64,000 nucleotides of DNA from Edolisoma coerulescens (taxonomy: Eukaryota; Chordata; Aves; Passeriformes; Campephagidae), in the NCBI GenBank assembly GCA_013397115.1, contig VWZW01000996.1, positions 322,092 to 386,091 of the forward strand. Direction: 5' to 3'. A program made the translations under genes and the position numbers. This document shows positions 61,862 through 64,000 of the stretch, piece after piece (position 1 is the stretch's first letter; each line of letters starts with the position of its first letter). The notes below the pieces were generated by a model. It saw only the letters and a list, made by a program, of their open reading frames with translations. It had not been told where the DNA came from and did no database searches.

Positions 61862-63656
61862 ACAGTCACTTGCAAATTAAAGAGTAAACGTAAGACAGTC
61901 AGAAATTAATTTTTCTTTCAATTAATGAAACAAGTAAAAGTTTCCCTTTAAGCATATATGAAAAAATTAAATTTATGAACGTAACTTTTATAATGCCCCA
62001 TTTCCCCTACAGGTTTTTTTTTTTTTCTGTTATTGTAAAATTACTACAGACTGAATGCTTCCCAATTTACAGTCTTGCAAACTAATATACATAACGGCAG
62101 GGAATGCTTCCACAGATTTTTCCTTCTGATGTGCTAGTCATGCAGGTGCCTTTTCCCAAAGGATAGTTTGCTGTCTGTCCTATCCATGTAAGTTTCCCTA
62201 TCAAGAGTCTATCAGAATAAATTACTGGGGTATTTCTGATGTAGATACCCATCTACTCATTACTAAACTGAGCTCACTAACTTAATTTCTCAAAAACAAC
62301 AAAAGAGCCAAGGGTTAATGACTTTTGGCCACTACCAGTTTGCAGTAGGTTTGGACTGGCCACCTAGAAGTGAAAAAAACCCCACCAAAAACAAGTCCTC
62401 TATGCTCCATTACCAGTGCTTTGAACCATCCAGTCACATGGATTTTGATGTTTTGAGAGGGTGAAAAGAATGCAGATTGGCATGAGAATACCACATTAAT
62501 TCAGCAGTTAAGTGGTTCTTTGAGAAGATTCACCGACAGAAAAAAGCAAAGCTGTCTTTCTAAGTCCTCATCCTCTTTGGGCCTATACACATTTTCTGTG
62601 AAAAGTGGATTCTTTTCCTTCTTCCCTTTTTTTTTTTTTTTCCAAACAGCCTTTTATCATCTAACATGTGAAACAATTGTAATGTGAGGCATGTGAGCAG
62701 AGAGCCTTTGCCACTGGGCCCTCATAAATCTTGCCAGTTCCCAGTGAACAACACCAAATATTTGCAGCTGAGGAACATTTGGTCTGGCTCAAATTAACAT
62801 ATCTCAGCAGTCAGAAGTCATTAAGCTTTGCCAGTGATTTGAAACCATTTTTCCATTTCAAAAGCGATACTGGCTGTTACTTATTTTTCTGGATGAAGAA
62901 GGTGGTAAGGAACAAAAGCAATGAAATGAAAATGGGAGATACTAATGAAAAAAAAATGATAAAAGGGCTTTGAACTGCCTTTGGTAAATTTGTTATTAAG
63001 ACTCCTTTTAAATAGCAGAGCACTTATGTATAAGATCAAATAATTCAAGATGATACACATTAATTTCAGTGGCAAATTATGTGATTTAAAGGCTGTGAAA
63101 ATGTATACTTATTTTCTTCCTTAATCCCTTGTGAATATAGGCACTATCAATTTTAAAAGCTGATGAAAGCATTAAATGAAAAACAATAATCCAACCTTTT
63201 TCAATTAAAGGCTGGAAGTGGATTAAGTACTGGAGTAAAGAAATGTGCTCTTGTGCTTTTCAAAGATCACTTCTGATATGGTCTGTTCAGATGTGAAGGG
63301 CTGGAAAAACACCTCAGATCTAAAAATAACATAGTCTAAAAAAATTACAAGCAGACAGAAAAATAATTGGTATTAATGCAGGTAAAATGGGAGTTTAGAT
63401 TTTCCAGACTTGTTATTTCTGTAATACTTACACGACACGTAACTCTTGTTCAGTTGGTAAATAAGCCATCATCTGAAAGATGATTCATGAGAGCCACCCA
63501 AGGCCTGACTTGTCGGAAAAAAACCCCAAACACTTTCCCACATTTATGCTTACTAGTCTAAAATTATACAACTCTGTCAGAAATCATGTCAAATATGTTA
63601 CATTACAAAACTCTGAAAGCTGTTTGCCAATTTATAACAAGATAAATATTGCAAGA

Positions 63657-63696
63657 GATTTTGATATGTACACTGATTTTGATATGTACACTGATT
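63657..63696 (+). repeat. Perfect 18-bp tandem duplication
   Basis: GATTTTGATATGTACACT occurs at 63657-63674 and again without any mismatch at 63675-63692, followed by a further GATT. Perfect identity suggests a recent slippage event. Confidence 0.9.
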
Positions 63697-64000
63697 GCAA
63701 TGCAGTTATGATTTCTGAGTTATATGTGAACAGCTAAACTGAATGTACTTATTCAAATCATTGGTAATTATAATTTTTCAGCCTCCAATTAGTTTTACTG
63801 ATAAAGTTTTAATAGACTTGAATGTTTAAGACTCATGTTACTTTGAGAAGATATTGACTTACACTCAAAAGCGTTTAAGTTTATGAAGCAGTACTAAAGA
63901 CAACCCTTCCATTTGAGAGCTTTCTGAGATTTTCAAACTTTTTAAACACTCTGCAGCTTTAGTAAAATCAGTTCTATGTAAAAAATTTATATTCTATTAA

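Larger units (their letters stand above)
37454..64000 (-). other. DACH1: DACH1 intron upstream of exon A (partial, more than 26.5 kb)
   Basis: Gene-free stretch in phase 1. I found no further DACH1 exon here; in particular the family segment that should precede exon A (ending KRMHIEK, from memory) is absent. Open frames of 60-134 codons on both strands lack recognisable domains and splice context and are treated as chance. Contents listed separately: a CR1 relic (57.8 kb), a MIR-like relic (54.3 kb), a ~50-bp minisatellite (49.8 kb), an exon-like plus-strand block (45.7 kb), a CpG-retaining block (59.1-59.6 kb), a CpG/GC patch (56.9-57.3 kb), a purine-rich block (43.4 kb) and several microsatellites. 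Confidence 0.85.

Noticed and set aside
1..64000. CRISPR arrays, tRNA/rRNA genes, integrases, toxin-antitoxin or other prokaryotic-type systems.
   Set aside because: The window is vertebrate intronic DNA with spliced exons. None of these signatures was seen.

Overview
The window is vertebrate nuclear DNA: AT-rich, low in CpG, with no operon-like packing and almost no long open reading frames. Four short blocks on the minus strand have clean splice signals and compatible phases, and together encode the C-terminal part of the transcriptional cofactor DACH1 (dachshund homologue 1). A decayed CR1 LINE 3' end, a MIR/L2-like fragment and low overall repeat density fit a sauropsid, most likely a bird. 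A turtle or crocodilian is not excluded.

Layout, in transcription order (right to left). 64000-37454: intron of more than 26.5 kb upstream of the first visible exon; it holds a CpG-rich, enhancer-like block near 59.1-59.6 kb, a CpG/GC patch near 56.9-57.3 kb, a CR1 relic, a MIR-like relic and a ~50-bp minisatellite. 37453-37302: exon A. 37301-28750: intron of 8.6 kb. 28749-28602: exon B. 28601-24341: intron of 4.3 kb. 24340-24197: exon C. 24196-23729: intron of only 468 nt. 23728-23660: exon D. 23659-1: last visible intron, more than 23.6 kb. The final coding exon (about 12 residues ending in VMY in known DACH1 proteins) and the 3' UTR were searched for and not found, so they should lie beyond position 1. 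The upstream exons (DNA-binding Dachbox-N) lie beyond 64000.

The four exons give an uninterrupted peptide of about 171 residues: a Ser/Thr/Pro-rich linker, then the alpha-helical, coiled-coil Dachbox-C, then an acidic tail. Exons C and D are multiples of three and flanked by phase-1 introns, and A+B together make 300 nt, so several cassette skips would keep the frame.

The non-coding part is not featureless. The strongest items are three perfect POU octamers in 32 bp beside SOX/TCF-like and homeodomain sites (6.5-6.7 kb), the CpG-retaining block at 59.1-59.6 kb, a decayed protein-coding-like tract on the minus strand (8.4-9.5 kb) that I cannot assign to a gene, a G-quadruplex-capable G-rich run on the DACH1 sense strand (0.8 kb), and long strand-asymmetric purine-rich blocks at 16-21 kb. 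I saw no tRNA, rRNA, CRISPR array, intact transposon or second recognisable gene, and no new multi-gene system. Conservation claims are inferred from composition and motifs only.
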